64,000 nt of DNA from Blastocystis sp. Blastoise (Eukaryota; Sar; Bigyra; Opalinata; Blastocystidae), in assembly GCA_039096225.1 (NCBI GenBank), contig JBBPEB010000027.1, positions 62,001-126,000 of the forward strand. Direction: 5' to 3'. Positions 26,201-39,917 of the stretch are shown here, in pieces (within the stretch, counting starts at the first letter, position 1; each line of letters begins with the position of its first letter). The notes under the pieces were generated by a model. It was not told where the DNA came from. It worked only from the letters and a program-made list of their open reading frames with translations, and did no database searches. The position numbers and the translations under genes were made by a program.

Positions 26201-29200
26201 TTACTTTAGTTATATCTAATGGTTCTATGTAAGGTAATAATGTTTTAGGTGCTAATTTTCCTATTTCATCTTTTACTTTTTCTAATTGATGTTGACGTTC
26301 ACTAGCTATATGTGAATTTGTTTGTGCAGTTAAAGATGCAGATGGACCATTTATTTGTTCTAAACGTTTATTTTGGATATTTATTATTTCTTTTTCATAT
26401 ATACCAGAAGTAATATTATGACATAATTGTATAAATATTTGTTTTCCTTCTTTATAAAAATCATCAGTTGCATTCCAAATATTATCTTCAGGATTATTAT
26501 ATTTATAACTATTTAAACATATTAATTCAAAATCATTATAAAATAATTGTATTGATGCATATTCTTTTTGTTTTATCTTTTCATTCATTATATCTAAACA
26601 CATAGCATTTGATTTTGATATTACTTTATAATAATCAGGTGCAAAATTCTCTTCAACTTGTTTTGTAAATAAATGTTTTATATCAATTCTTAATAATTCT
26701 TTATGTAAATCTATCATTTTCTTTCTTCTACAACGACTACATAAATAATTATCATAAAAACTCTTTGAAGTTGATATACTATTTTCTTTTTTACTATTAC
26801 CAGTTCTTATAGATAAAGTATCATTTCCATCTTTATCTTCTATTTCTCCTTCTCCTTCTATTTCTCCTTCTATTATAGTATCTTCTTCTTCTTGCTGATG
26901 ATGATGTCTATTTTCACGTTCTTTATTCATATATCTTCTTACACATTTACTTTCACATGATTCATGTATATACATACCACATTCTTGGCATAATAACATA
27001 TCTTTTGTATTTATATATGTTTTACGACATATACTACAATAATGATTGGTATTATATAATAATAAACATTTATCACAACATATTATTTGCTTTTCATTTA
27101 TTACTATATAATTCCATATATTATGTTTTGTTATATATAAATTACATCCATTACAGACTCTACAACAAAAACAATAATATTTATGTTTCTCTTCATTATA
27201 ATTATGTTTTGAATCAGGATCACATTCTAAATGTATATATAAATTACATTTTGAACATTGTAATAATGGATTTGTTAATGTTGATATATTTGATAAACAA
27301 CATATACAATAAGTAGAATCTTGAGGTAATATTTTTATTAATTCTTGTGAATGATATTGAGTTAATGGAGAAGATGATGTTAATAAACTATATATATATA
27401 TAGTATATTGATAAATAATAAAAAAAAATTAAATCATATATATATAATGAGAACTAATTATATGAATAATAAATAAAATAGTTTTAAAAAATAAATTATA
27501 ATCAAATAATAAAAAAAATATTATTAAAAATATATATATATTATAATATATTATATAAAGTTTATAATAAATAAATATCATAATATATATACTTATAAAT
27601 AGTTTTCCATCGAATAACATCTCTATCATTTAATAAATACCAACCACTTTTTATTTCTTCTTTATAAAACTTGACATAATGTTTACCTGTATTTGCATTA
27701 AAGCACGTGACATAACCTTTTTCCCAATCTCCAAATGGATATTTATTTATATAAATATATATATAAATAGATGTATATAACCATTCTTTATTACTTCTGA
27801 TTAATTTTTCAGATATACTACTAAATGGTTCTTGACTTTTCTGAATAATTTTAGGTACTAATTCTAATTCTTCATTTATATGTTCTGTATTTTCTACAGA
27901 TAATGTATAATAAACAGATAAATGTTCACGTTTTGAAGTAAATATAGTAACATTATTTATAGGAATTTGACATAATTTATTATCAATTAAATCATATATC
28001 TGTATAATATTCTGTTTATCAATATTTGTCATACTCTCATCTTTATTATATGTTCTTATTATTTGACCAATATGCCATATTTCTTTATAAGGAGTATTAT
28101 TAGGAATATTCTCTATATTAGTAGTAGTAGTAGTTGTTGTTGTTGTTGCTGTCGTAATATTATTATTAATAATAATAATAATATTACTATTATTATTATT
28201 ATACTTATGATTATCTTTATGATTATCTTTATTATTATCTTTATTATTATTATTATTATTTAATTACCATTAGTATTATTGTTATTAGTTTCATTTGATA
28301 AATCCATAGAATGATATTCTTCAAATAACCGTGAATTTTTATGAGTAGATCTTTCTAAATCTAATAATGTTTTACCATCTATAGAAGATAATGGTTTATT
28401 AATATGAATAGAATTATTCTTTATAGAATTATTGATAGTAGAACTCTTTATACTATCTTCTTTAGATTAACTTATTGAAGAATAATCACTTTTAATACTT
28501 GATTTTCTTTTTAAAGATTCTTTAGAAATACTATTCCTTCTATGTTTCACATAATCATCAGAACTATCATCATCATTATTACGACGTTTATTCTTTTTTA
28601 ATTTCATATTTATACCTTTACGTTTATATTTATCTAAATCATTTCCATCTATATTATAAGTAGAATCATAATTATGACGTGAAATAGAATGATAATTTTC
28701 TTTTTTATCATTTTTATCATTATCTATTTCAAATGTTTCATCATTTTCATTTTCACTTTGATTATCACTATCATCATAATGATAGAATGAACCTCTTCCT
28801 CTTCCTCTTCCATGAGATCGTAATTTACCACGTCCACGACCACGGCCACGAATAATAGGATTAGATACTCTATCGGTATCTGTTATTATACTTGTAGTAT
28901 CATCATCATTATCATTATCTTCTTTTTCTTCTTCTTCTTCTCTTTCTTTTATTTCTTCTTCTTCTTCATCATCATCTTCTTCTTTTCTTTCTTCTCTTGT
29001 CTCTTTTTCTTTATGTTTTTCTATTTTTTCTTCTTTTTGTTCTTTTTCTTCTGGTATACTTTCTTCTTTTCTTTCTTTTTCCTCTTCTTGTATATTATTT
29101 ATATTTGAATAATCAATACTATGATTTCTATTATTCATCTAATTTATATAATTTATAATATTTTTAGAAGAATCATGAATACTATTACCTTTAACAGAAG

Positions 29201-29408
29201 AATGATTCTTATTATTTGATATATCTTTTGAATTATTTGTATTTTTATCTTGAGATGAAAATAAAGATGAAGAAGATGAAGAATTAGAAACATTTGATTC
29301 TTTACGATGTTTATTTGAATGTATATTATTATTATTTATAGAAATAGAATTATCTTTAAGAGAGAGATTCGATTCATCTGTTTCTTTATTATTTTTATCT
29401 TTATTCAT
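23299..29408 (-). CDS. Multi-PHD finger and bromodomain protein (trithorax-like reader module)
   Basis: The N-terminal part (29408 to about 28260) is low-complexity and acidic, followed by an RGRGRGRG/RSHGRGRGRG segment near 28800. Next is a Tudor-like segment (27562-28032, GDWEKGYVTCFNANTGKHY), then a long exon (about 27394-24610) with Cys/His-rich PHD fingers, a bromodomain-like region (FAPDYYKVISKSNAMCLDIM...YASIQLFYNDF...YNNPEDNIW) and at least three more PHD-type fingers (CSICR, CIICGSTGD, CDYCKKTYHMKC, CPICNKEW). The C-terminal exon (24433-23299) is Asn/Asp-rich. PHD and bromodomains read histone tails, so a nuclear chromatin role is expected; no SET domain is seen. The order recalls KMT2/trithorax proteins. 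In-frame stops at 29139-29141 and 28467-28469 and a frame change near 28260 mean the N-terminal exons are unresolved or decayed. The gene lies between the CACTA-like ends. Confidence 0.6.
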
Positions 29409-29618
29409 ATTATTTATAGCTGATCCATTTATATCAATTTTATTTATTTTATTAGAATTTATATGTAGATTATTTAGTCTAGAACTATCTCTTTTAGATC
29501 TATATATAAAATATTTTTAGAAAATAAAAAAATTATTAATAATTATAGGGTAATTTATTAATTTTTTTAAGAATACCCGTAATAAATAATCAAATAATAA
29601 TAATAATAATAATAATCA

Positions 29619-29649
<31 letters not shown>

Positions 29650-31151
29650 TAATATATAATAATAATAATAATATTAATAATAATTTCTATCTATATACCG
29701 TTTAATCTTTAACAGGACTTAACTAACAATTTGATGTATGAATAGACAACAAAACCTATCATTCTATATAATATAAATTATAATTAATATAAATTGTATA
29801 CAATTTAAAATAAGCCAATATTAAAAACATATTTATATTTAGTAATTGAAAAAAAAAGTAATGAATAGAAAAACAAATAATACATTTATATACTTTTTAT
29901 AGCATGGCAAGTTGTTTCTTGAAAGCGTTGGAATAAGAACAAGGAAATAATCTAAAAGAATTAAAAACAAAATGTAAAAAAATACCTTGTTAAACAAAAG
30001 TAGCAGCAACTCTGTTGATTAAATTTTTGAGGTTGACCAAGGAGACAGTCTGATAGGAAGAGGGACTACAGAATGGAAAACCTAAAAGAATTATGAAAAT
30101 AAATATAAAATATTTAATAAATAAATACTGACACAATACATTCTTGTCTTCTAAACATACATAAACACTGTGAGAAGCTCTAATTCCTCTTAGAGACAAT
30201 AAAATAAAAATAATTATAAATTCACTAATAAATTCAAATGTTCAAGTGAAATACAAAATTTTTCATGAAAATACCTTTCTTTAATTTTTTTAATTTTTTA
30301 TGACTCACTATCATATTTATAAGTTATGACACGTTTCACACTACACCATCTATACAATACTACTGCATCCCACACTTTTAACCTTTAAAAAAATAACTCA
30401 TTTTTGTTGACTCTCTGATCTGTTGACTAACTCGTCCAAAAACTATTAATTATAACTTAAAATGTCCATCCGTTGAAGAATTAACTCTAAAAATGACTTA
30501 AAAAAAGACTTTTAGTTGATTCTGAAAAAGAACCCTTTATTTATAAGCTTTGACATACTTTTTGTATGCGGAACTTTGAGTCATAATAAAATTTAATGAA
30601 AAACCTTTTTTAAAACACTTGTGTCCTCTTATATAAAATAAAATATAAATAGACTCAGTTTTGAACAAGAAAAATATTCCCGTAAATATTTTAAAAATTG
30701 AAAACTCTGGTCTGATTGCCCATGGAACAAATAGGCTCGGCTCAATTTTTCAGTGTAAAAAAAATATAAATTTTTGACTTTTTGGCTGAATTTTGGTTTT
30801 GACCCATAGAGGTCAGCTGATTGACTTTTAATTACATTTATGACTCTGAGAGGGTCTTCACTTTAAACACAACTATAAAATATTTTAAAATATTGACCCC
30901 ATTATTTGTCGAAATTACGATTTAAAACAAAAGAAAAGCGTTTTTGATATTGTGTGACCCTCTGTAAAGAAAAATTAATGTCAATTCTTTGTTAAAATAT
31001 GTCAAATAGGGTCTTTGAGTCTAAATCAAAAGTCGACTTAAAAATTTTGTGAAAATTTTATTTTTTTTGCCTAAGTCTTTTTTTTATTCAGATTTTATTG
31101 GCTGAATAAGTTCTGAACGAAAATTAGCCAATCAAAAACCTTCAAAAACTC
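29409..31151. other. Right subterminal region of the CACTA-like element, higher complexity
   Basis: From about 29950 the sequence changes from TA/TAA repeats to a more complex composition rich in TGACT, GACTTTT and TTGGCTGAA motifs, up to the right end of the element. A minus-strand open stretch at 29990-30199 (ASHSVYVCLEDKN, then CSPSSYQTVSLVNLKNLIN) with plausible splice signals could be a small spliced gene, but I could not join it with confidence. Before 29700 there are long AAT/TAA runs. Confidence 0.4.
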
Positions 31152-31168
31152 AAAAGTGCCTACCAGTG
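31152..31168 (-). repeat. Right terminal inverted repeat of the CACTA-like element
   Basis: AAAAGTGCCTACCAGTG, the inverse of the left end at 15035-15050 apart from one extra base, followed by AT. Confidence 0.65.
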
Positions 31169-32169
31169 ATATGTGATCAAAAAAATGTTGATAAAGTGAG
31201 CAAAAATTACACATATTGCTTCTATGAAAGCATTTAAGACGATTGCGTTCAATAATATAGTTATAATGTCAAATATAATTATCTTATGAGTAATAAAAAG
31301 AAAACATCTTGAAATGATTGTCTTTTTAAAATGTTTTGACTATGAAATTAGGTTGTTTTAGATGCATTTCATATAAATAGAGATGAATGGAAATAATAAA
31401 AGCAATAATTTGTTTTTAAATGTAACAAATATTTTCTAATTATTATTATTCTATAATCATTTCCTATAGATTTACAAATAATAGGGTGTACTATAGAAGC
31501 ATATAGTATTATTATAAATTTCAACATTACGAAAAATTATTTAATAAAGAAAACCATTTATCATGTATATAGGTTTAAAATATTTGATTATAAAGAGTAT
31601 TAATATATTATTGGATTCTTTTGATACATATACATATATATAATTAGGTTTAAAAATTAGATTAAGCTTTCCTTCAGAGTCTTCCTTCATTTTCATAGTA
31701 ATTATCCTAATAGCAACTGACTTTAATCTTTTTTTATAAATATAAACGTGAGTGAATATAAATGAATTCATTTTTTAAATAAAAAAGTATTGTTGTCTAA
31801 GAGTCATTTTTAGTACGTGTTACGTATCAATTCTGTTTCATAATATAGTTAGGGACTTTATATAAGACGAATTATAAAACTAAATTCATTTTTAAAATGG
31901 ATAACAATAACGTAAAGTATTCTAAGAAAGAAACTAAAAAAATACTTGATTTTTATTTAAGAATAGTCAAAAATCATGTAAAACAATGATTATAGCAATA
32001 TGATATATCTGATAATAAATGTACACAGTGATATTAATAAAATAATATTATTACATAAAAAAATAAACGTTAATAAAAAAATTTACAAAAAAAAGATAAT
32101 AAAAGAAAAATAATGAATTTAATATTATAAATAGTTTTAATAATGGTAATATATTATATATATATATAT
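31169..32169. other. Intergenic AT-rich DNA between the element and the GT61 gene
   Basis: Mostly non-coding. A minus-strand frame at 31541-31771 (MNSFIFTHVYIYKKRLKSVA) contains one less biased stretch (MKMKEDSEGKLNLIFKPN) but lacks any recognisable motif or partner exon, so I do not call it as a gene. Confidence 0.4.
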
Positions 32170-34699
32170 TTATTGATTAAATAAGAAATAATAATAAGCA
32201 TTTTGAACTAATCGAAGTAACATGAATGGATTAATATATATATTTTTATAATATAATGACTTTTTACATTTATTTCTAATAGGGAATGTATGTAGAATAT
32301 TATGTGTACAATTATATTCTAAAGAATTATAGGGATATGTAATAGAAATATTATAATAAGGAATAACAAATATTCTACTTGTTCTACTACTAGCGGTAAA
32401 GAATATATTATCAGAATAAGGAGGATATATAGTAATAATAGTACTATAAGGTAACATAAATATAGAATTCAAAAGGTCTCTACCAATTACTCCTATTAAT
32501 ATATCTGTTTTAACCATTAATAATACTATTTTTTGAAATGTTAATGTTTCTGTAGCTACTATCTTATAATTACACATAATCTATATATATATATTTAAAT
32601 AATTCATCTATTTTTATGATATAGAAATTATTATATAGAATAAAGATCAATAACACTTTTAAATTGAGATATTTGTTTAATAATATATATAAAAATAAAT
32701 AAATAATTAATATATTGTTATAAAAACTATAAGAAGCACTGATGAATATATATATAAACATATATACATAAAAACATATATATATATATACCTTGTTATT
32801 AAAATTAGACATTAAAAGTTGTTCAATTTCATCGATATTAATAATGAATCGATTTTCTATGTTATGATGATATTGTTTATGATTGAATAACGTAATAAAT
32901 GGTTTTGAATGATGTCTCCTAATAGAAGGATCAATTCCTATATGCTTATAAGCTAAAATACGTATAGCATCACTATCTCTTATTGAACTAAATATGCCAC
33001 CATAAGATAAATAAAGTAATCTTGTTGATATATACTAAAGATAATATATTAATAATGAAAATACTTTGATAAGTTATATAGAATGATTCATATTTATAAT
33101 TGTTTATATTATTATTATTTTATATTATTATTATATAAATATAATAAATAATAAATATAATAAATAATAAATAATAAATATAATAAATAATAAATATAAT
33201 AAATAATAAATATAATAAATAATAAATAATAAATATAATAAATAATAAATATAATAAATAATAAATATAATAAATAATAAATAATAAATATAAATATAAT
33301 AAATATAATAAATAATAAATATAATAAATAAAAAAGCTAATAAATATAATAATATATATACAAAATGTTTAAAACATTTGGAGTCTCCATATTTTTCAAT
33401 AGCTTCTTTTATATTAACAAAAGTCATATTTGATGGATATAAACTCTTAATGTAGTTATAATAGTTATATGTCCAATTATAAGGATGATTTGCCTCTTGT
33501 TGAAATAATACTGTGTCAAACTATAATAGAATAATAAGAGCATGATATAATATAATTATAAAAATAATTACTAAATATTTTATTCTATTTATTATACTTA
33601 TTATTATACTAAACTATATATATACGAAAGGAAATTTTCTAAATCTCATATTTATAGATAGTAATATATTCGCTGTTTCTGTAAAATGAGCAATTTGTTG
33701 AGGGTATAAAGTGACTAAATATAGTACACTTGGATGCTCTTTGAACTTATTTGAATTCTTAAATTGTTCTTTAAATTGAATTGTAACATTAGGTAAATAT
33801 TCTGAATCTATATTATAGAATAATATATAGAATAATATTATAGAATAATATATAGAATAATATTATGGAATAATATATAGAATAATATTATAGAATAATA
33901 AATATAATAAATATAATATACATATAATAATAAATAAAATATATATAAAGTAGAATAACAAGTAAAAGTTTATTTACTACATATATACATACATTTATGT
34001 TTATTCTTCCTAAATGCATATTTATCTGTATATTTTCAATAAAATAAATAATACTATGTGATTGAAAATCAAAACATATATTATGAAATTCAAATAATGT
34101 AACTCCAAATTTTCTTGGTAATAATATAGAAGATGAATAACTATATATATATATTAGTGTTTATCAATGAATATACTTTCTGTCTATTATTTGAGATTCT
34201 GGTCGTTTTGAACTAAAAAAATCATGAATAACAATATTTATATAAATATATACTTAAAATAAGTATTGTTGACATCGTTTATATGTGAGTCCAACATTTT
34301 CTTCCTATGATAATAATAATAATAATATATATGTATTCAGTATACCAAGACTTTTTTCGGAATTGAACACCAAAATTATCTTTTGGGTAAATATCATTTT
34401 TTGTTGACATAATAACTATAAAAGTATAGATATTTGCATACTTTATTGAATTTACAATCATTTATATTCTGAGTATCATTTAAAATATTATCATTCTTTT
34501 CATCGAGCATCGATTCTATATCATTTTGATCGTATTTCACAGCATCAGTATCCTCAAGTATAGCTTGCTTTCCACCATTACTTATTGATGATAAAAGTCT
34601 ATAAAGTGAAACATCGTTGAAAAAAATCATATACATATTAATCACATAAAAGCTACAACATGCAAAAAGCAAATAAATAAACAATACTAGCCTATTCAT
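32170..34699 (-). CDS. GT61-family-like glycosyltransferase, type II membrane protein
   Basis: The N-terminus (ATG at 34699) is a single hydrophobic anchor, MNRLVLFIYLLFACCSFYVI, as in Golgi/ER glycosyltransferases, followed by an acidic stem. About nine short exons then encode a luminal domain. Motifs typical of GT61 (DUF563, the EOGT/POMGNT2 group) are IAHFTETANILLS (about 33650), RESCFK-like KCFKH, and near the C-terminus ETLTFQKIVLL followed by LIGVIGRDLLNSIFMLP and IYPPY (32395-32577), matching the family's usual SF.EQ ... IG.HGA.L.N..F ... PP order. The usual HG pair is GR here. The gene ends YYYFLFNQ-stop at 32170. It probably transfers a sugar (GlcNAc or xylose in known members) to secretory proteins or glycans. 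The introns are AT microsatellite-like. Confidence 0.6.
33134..33330. repeat. AATAATAAATAT-type microsatellite in a GT61 intron
   Basis: About 200 bp of interleaved AAT, AATA and AAATAT units fill an intron just before the exon beginning at about 33430 on the minus strand. Confidence 0.85.
33810..33905. repeat. Tandem repeat of tagaataatata units
   Basis: Several alternating copies of tatagaataatata and tagaataatattat, again within an intron of the glycosyltransferase gene. Confidence 0.75.
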
Positions 34700-36430
34700 T
34701 TTTAAAGTGTCGTTATAAATATGTATTAAAAAAAATCAATTTTGATCCAAATAAACAGTCTTGGAATGGAAATTTTTCAGAAAAAACTAGTTTGCTTTAT
34801 AGAATTCAGGCTCTCTAGGCGAATAGAAAAATTCTTTGCGACAGAAGTTATTTTTCTGATTTTTTCGAAAGAAAATTTCTTTGTAGAGATTTACAAAAAA
34901 AAACCGTGAAAACTTTTAGTGGTTTAACAACAGTGAACGTCTTTAGCTGGTTTATATTTTTATATATTTTTGTATATAAAGGTTTTCATCATTTTATTGG
35001 TTTCTTATCAGTAGCGAGGATGTTACAGTTATACAACATAATTAGAACCATTCGCAAACTTTACCATTTATTAATAATTTCAGATAATAATCTCTAGATA
35101 TCCTATTAATACTATTTTAGAAATATATTGTATTGCAGGTATGATAATAAAATCTAGTAAATGTTTATATTTGTATAGAATGGGTCACGAATGAGAACAT
35201 TTTTCAAGTTAATTCCTCTAATTCTTGGATTAGACTATTTGCTACAAATTGCCAACATATCGATATACCACATTACATGTTAAAACTGATCTTTTAAAGT
35301 TACTGATTACGACACATTTGAAGAAACGTTAATAACGTTCTAAATACAACTATTTTACTTTACAAACTTCTCTTTAGATCTTTACCATTAGTGGCTCATT
35401 GAAAAACTTAGGTAAACATTTTACATTTTGAAATTTTGTTGTCCTTAACTTTTGTATCTCTATCATAATAATAGATATTCATTCGTATTTAAGATATGTT
35501 CCTATATATGAATTGAACTTTAAACTTAACTAAAACAAATTTTATACAAATTTTAACAATTAATTATTCTTTAATGCGATTGATTTCTATTCAGATAGCA
35601 TTTCTATCTTTTCTTATATTTTACAATGTCTATATATATTATTTAAGCTCATGAAAGTTATATGATTCCCTTAATTAAATGATTGAATACAAAAATATAT
35701 TGAACTTTCTATTAACGAATTTATATTATATTTTAGTTTAGATTGATTTGTTGTGATAAACTATTTAGAGTAAGTAAAAAAACAAATTTATAAAGCAATA
35801 ACTAAAATTTAAAAAATGTGCTTAATCAACGTGAAGTCAAATCAATTAGTAGTTTCTTTAAATCATCAACTATATAAATTATAATATGTTCGTATAATAA
35901 AATAGTCTTTTATTACTTCATTAATAATATAATACAATCAATAATGTCTCTATTTATTATAACTAGCTAGTGGTAGTTTCGTTTGAAAAAAAACTTTCAC
36001 TAAACTCAATAACATATTATAATATAAAACGTGTTGTTCTTGACTTCATATAAATAAATTTAATTCAATCACGGACTTAAAAACTAATGAAAAATTTTTG
36101 ATTAAAAATGAGACAAATCAGTGAAGACTTTTTTGTTTTTTTAATTTGTAAATCTCTTATGGTTATTGAAAAATATATATATATTTCTTCTTTGTGATTC
36201 AATGAAGAGTTATAATTATAAAACGTTATAACTATTCTATTAAATAATATTATTCTTTAAAGCAATCATATTATGTATAAATATAAAAAAAACTAATATT
36301 CATTTTTAGTATCCACTTTTTTTATTTTATAGAAAAAAATTATTAAAAAAAAGCAAATATAATAATAAAACAAAAAACAAAATTCATTTTCTTTTAAGAA
36401 AAATAACAATATATATATATAATAATGATT
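34700..36430. other. Intergenic region, nothing recognised
   Basis: The first about 200 bp contain GC-richer patches and probably the GT61 promoter. The open frame at 34906-35097 is hydrophobic and unsupported. The remainder is AT-rich non-coding DNA up to the 3' end of the next family gene. Confidence 0.45.
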
Positions 36431-39400
36431 TCAATAATGATCTAAATAATAGTAAACATGATTCTTTTGAATAAACTGAGAATTCTGTAGTTTTTGTTTA
36501 TACATATTAATAGTATCAATTGGGAAATCTCTGCCTAAAAATAAAATACTATAACAATTATTATGTACATATATATATATATACAACATTCATAATGAAA
36601 GTATTTTAATTTTGGTATTTGACCAACTATTATCTTATTTATTATTATAGATACTAATGTAGTATCATAACGGACTACATATAAAATAGAATTTTATATT
36701 TCATACTTATAAAGAAACATACATATATTTAAATATTTTAAGTTTGGAATCCTTTGTTCATCAATACAATTAATTAATATTTCGATTTGATATTTCACTA
36801 TTGAATCTATTATATACATAAATAATTGTTGATAACATTTATATATTATGATAATACTTTATAATATATATATATATATATAATTATAATTTTTTTTATA
36901 TTTATAAAGATAATAATGTATATATTTATAATAATAATACTCTATAATAACATTTATAAAAAAAAATTTAGTTTATAATATATAATGATAATATTGTATA
37001 TATTTATAAAGATAATACTCCATAATATATATAAAAATATTTAAATAAGTATAATATTTTATAATATATATATATATACTAATATACTTATAATATATAT
37101 ATAATGATAATACTTTATAATATATAAAATGATAATATTATATAATATATATATATACCTTCACCAAAAATAGAGATAGTTTCCGAAGATAAATTAGTAT
37201 TATATTTATAGGGAAGAATAGAATCACTTGGATTATAATAAAAATATTTGTTATCATACTTTTGAGAGTCTATAAACAACAAGAATATATTAATAAATAC
37301 TATTGATATACCCTTAAAATAAATAATTGTTGATGATAGGAAATTATCATTGTTATTCACTAAGCATATAAAATCTAAAAAGTGAATCAATATTTCATTC
37401 TCACTCTTATCTATATATATATATAGAAGCTAATACTAAATGAATAAATATATCACTAATTGAAATAGTATATATACTAATTTTTCATAATATATATTCT
37501 AATATATTATAGAATATAAAATATATATTTATACCTAATTTAATTTGTTTTAAATTTGAGAAATTATCTTGAGTATATAAGTCAAAAAAAGTACTATCTA
37601 ATATACCCTCTATAGCTAAACAAATATTGAAATATAAAAATAATATATCATATACTATAATCAAAAATTATAAAATACATATAATATATATATACATATA
37701 TTTAGATCTATTGTATTATGAAAACAACCTTTACGAACTAATCGCTCAATCATATTTTCGTTTCTATTTCCTAGATATATATATATATTAAAAGATTATT
37801 AAAAATTTTATGTTTATTTTTATAAGTATGATCAAGATAATAGTATATAATAGTATATAATATTATATAATATTATATAATAAATATAATTACCATAGAG
37901 TTCAACTTTTGAAGCCTTAAGAAGTATCTTTCTAAGTATACTTTCGAATAGGGAGAAATATTCATGTTCAGAATTAACACTATTTATAGGTAATTTAATA
38001 ATTAGTTCATTTATATGATTAAATGTATCGTTTCTAAAGAGACTATCTATCCATTTCAATTCTTTTATACTTATATCATTATCAACTATAGAAATTAGTA
38101 TGAAAATAATAATAATAATAATAATATATCTATTATACATAAAATTACCAACTTTTCTAAGTCTTTATATGGACAACTTAAAAATAATTGTTCTTGGACA
38201 CATTTCACTTTGAGTTTTTTTAGCTTATTGTTTTCTTCATCTTCTTCTTCATTTATATTATTCTTATTATTTTCATCATTATAATCATCTAAAAATATAT
38301 TTATTATTAATATAAAGAATACTTTTAAACTTAATAATAAATGTATCTGCTTCTTTATTCACAATATATTCATTATATCCTAGTATTAACTGATCTGTTG
38401 AATATTTCTCATATTCAAATTTATCTAATAATAATCATAAATAATTATAAATTCATAAATATATACAACAATAACGCTGTGATTCTAAAGAAAGAAGTCC
38501 TTTCTTTATTAATTCTTCATTATGTGGGAAATAATATATAACATCATCTAAATATATTTACATTAATATTAAAACTATTATTATTATATATATATATTAT
38601 ATAAATAGACTATATAATATATACAACTTGCAATAATATGAATTGAGTAATTATGAATTAAATCATATAAACGTAAAATTACATTCATTTCGATTTCTGA
38701 ACGTACTGAAGATAAATCAATAGTATCAATCATAGACATTAGTTCTTTTGGAAACTTAGAATCAAAATTATCTTTATATATAATTATTATATTGTTTTTG
38801 TATATAGATTACTCATATTAATATTGTCATAATAACATATTGTATGTAACTTGGGGAAATAGTCTCTCTTTATCGATGATAATGGGAAACACACTATATA
38901 TATTAAAAATATATATAGTATATATATATACTATAACCATCAATATAATAAATTGTAGTAACATTAGGAAATATATGTGTTATAATCATATTTATAAACT
39001 GATTGTTGTCAAATAATAGATTCCAGTATAACACTATATAAAAACAAATATTTTTCCATTAAAAACACTTTATTATATATACTCCATTCAAAATTTAATG
39101 CAGTAATAGAATCAAAAGAACCTTCTTCAAACGCTCTTATAACATACATAGCGTTATATCTTGAGTCAATAGAATCTATACATATATACTCTTAGCCACT
39201 ATATATATGTATATATATATATATTTACAGAATTCAAGACTTATTTCCGAGAAATAAAAATAAGAAGGAAAACGTAATAATTGAGATATACCCCATTCTG
39301 TTTTTATTGTTATTTCACTATTATACATATATATTTATATATATTTATTATTATTATTATCATTATTATATTTTATAAATAATTGTATTCATTATATTAT

Positions 39401-39882
39401 CAAAATATACTGAATTATTTTGTCGTCTGTTTTAGCTATATATAAAGCATTATATAGTAATAATAGTTATAAATTTATACAACAATAATATAACTCAACT
39501 GTATCTTCAAGTGAATAATCATAAATCTTTTCACTTCCTTCTACTTCTGAATAATCATTTATATATACTGCTTCTTTATGAATGCATTCATATAATTTAG
39601 GTAACTGATTCTTTTCTCTTTTTTCATTATAAGAATTCACCAAATTAGATGAAAATATTTTCATATTAATATCTAGAGAAGAAATTTCATTATATTGTTT
39701 CATGTCAGAGATTGTATAATAATCATATCTTTCTTCTTCATTTCTTTGATATTCATAGAATTGATGAAATTGAATATAGTTTTTCATATAATTAGTTGTA
39801 TTAGGATTTAATAAAAAATCAGTTTTCATATAGTTTGTTATTACTATATATATATTCATTATATATTATTATTATATATATG

Positions 39883-39917
<35 letters not shown>

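Larger units (their letters stand above)
15035..31168. mobile_element. Probable 16.1-kb EnSpm/CACTA-type DNA transposon
   Basis: The left end CACTGGTAGGCATTTT (15035-15050) is matched by the exact inverse TGCCTACCAGTG at the right (31157-31168), giving 12 identical bases then a one-base indel and TTTT. CACTA-superfamily ends start CACTA or CACTG, and a Tnp2-type transposase, the hallmark of this superfamily, lies inside. The flanks give a possible 2-bp AT duplication. The motif TTCAGCCA near the left end (15106) and TTGGCTGAA near the right (30779, 31099) look like inverted subterminal repeats. Inside are a divergent pair (companion gene on minus, transposase on plus) and a long PHD/bromodomain gene on minus. 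The alternative is that the two ends come from different copies of one family, with the PHD gene a host gene between them. Confidence 0.6.

Noticed and set aside
26957-28263. Plus-strand frames at 26957-27316 and 28063-28263
   Set aside because: They are antisense to the PHD/bromodomain coding exons; the second is homopolymeric Ile/Met/Cys.
22445-29141. Alternative genetic code with TAA/TAG as Gln
   Set aside because: RFC1, NDUFS6, both proteases and the Tc1 transposase end at TAA or TAG at family-appropriate positions, so local decay or introns explain the PHD-region stops better.
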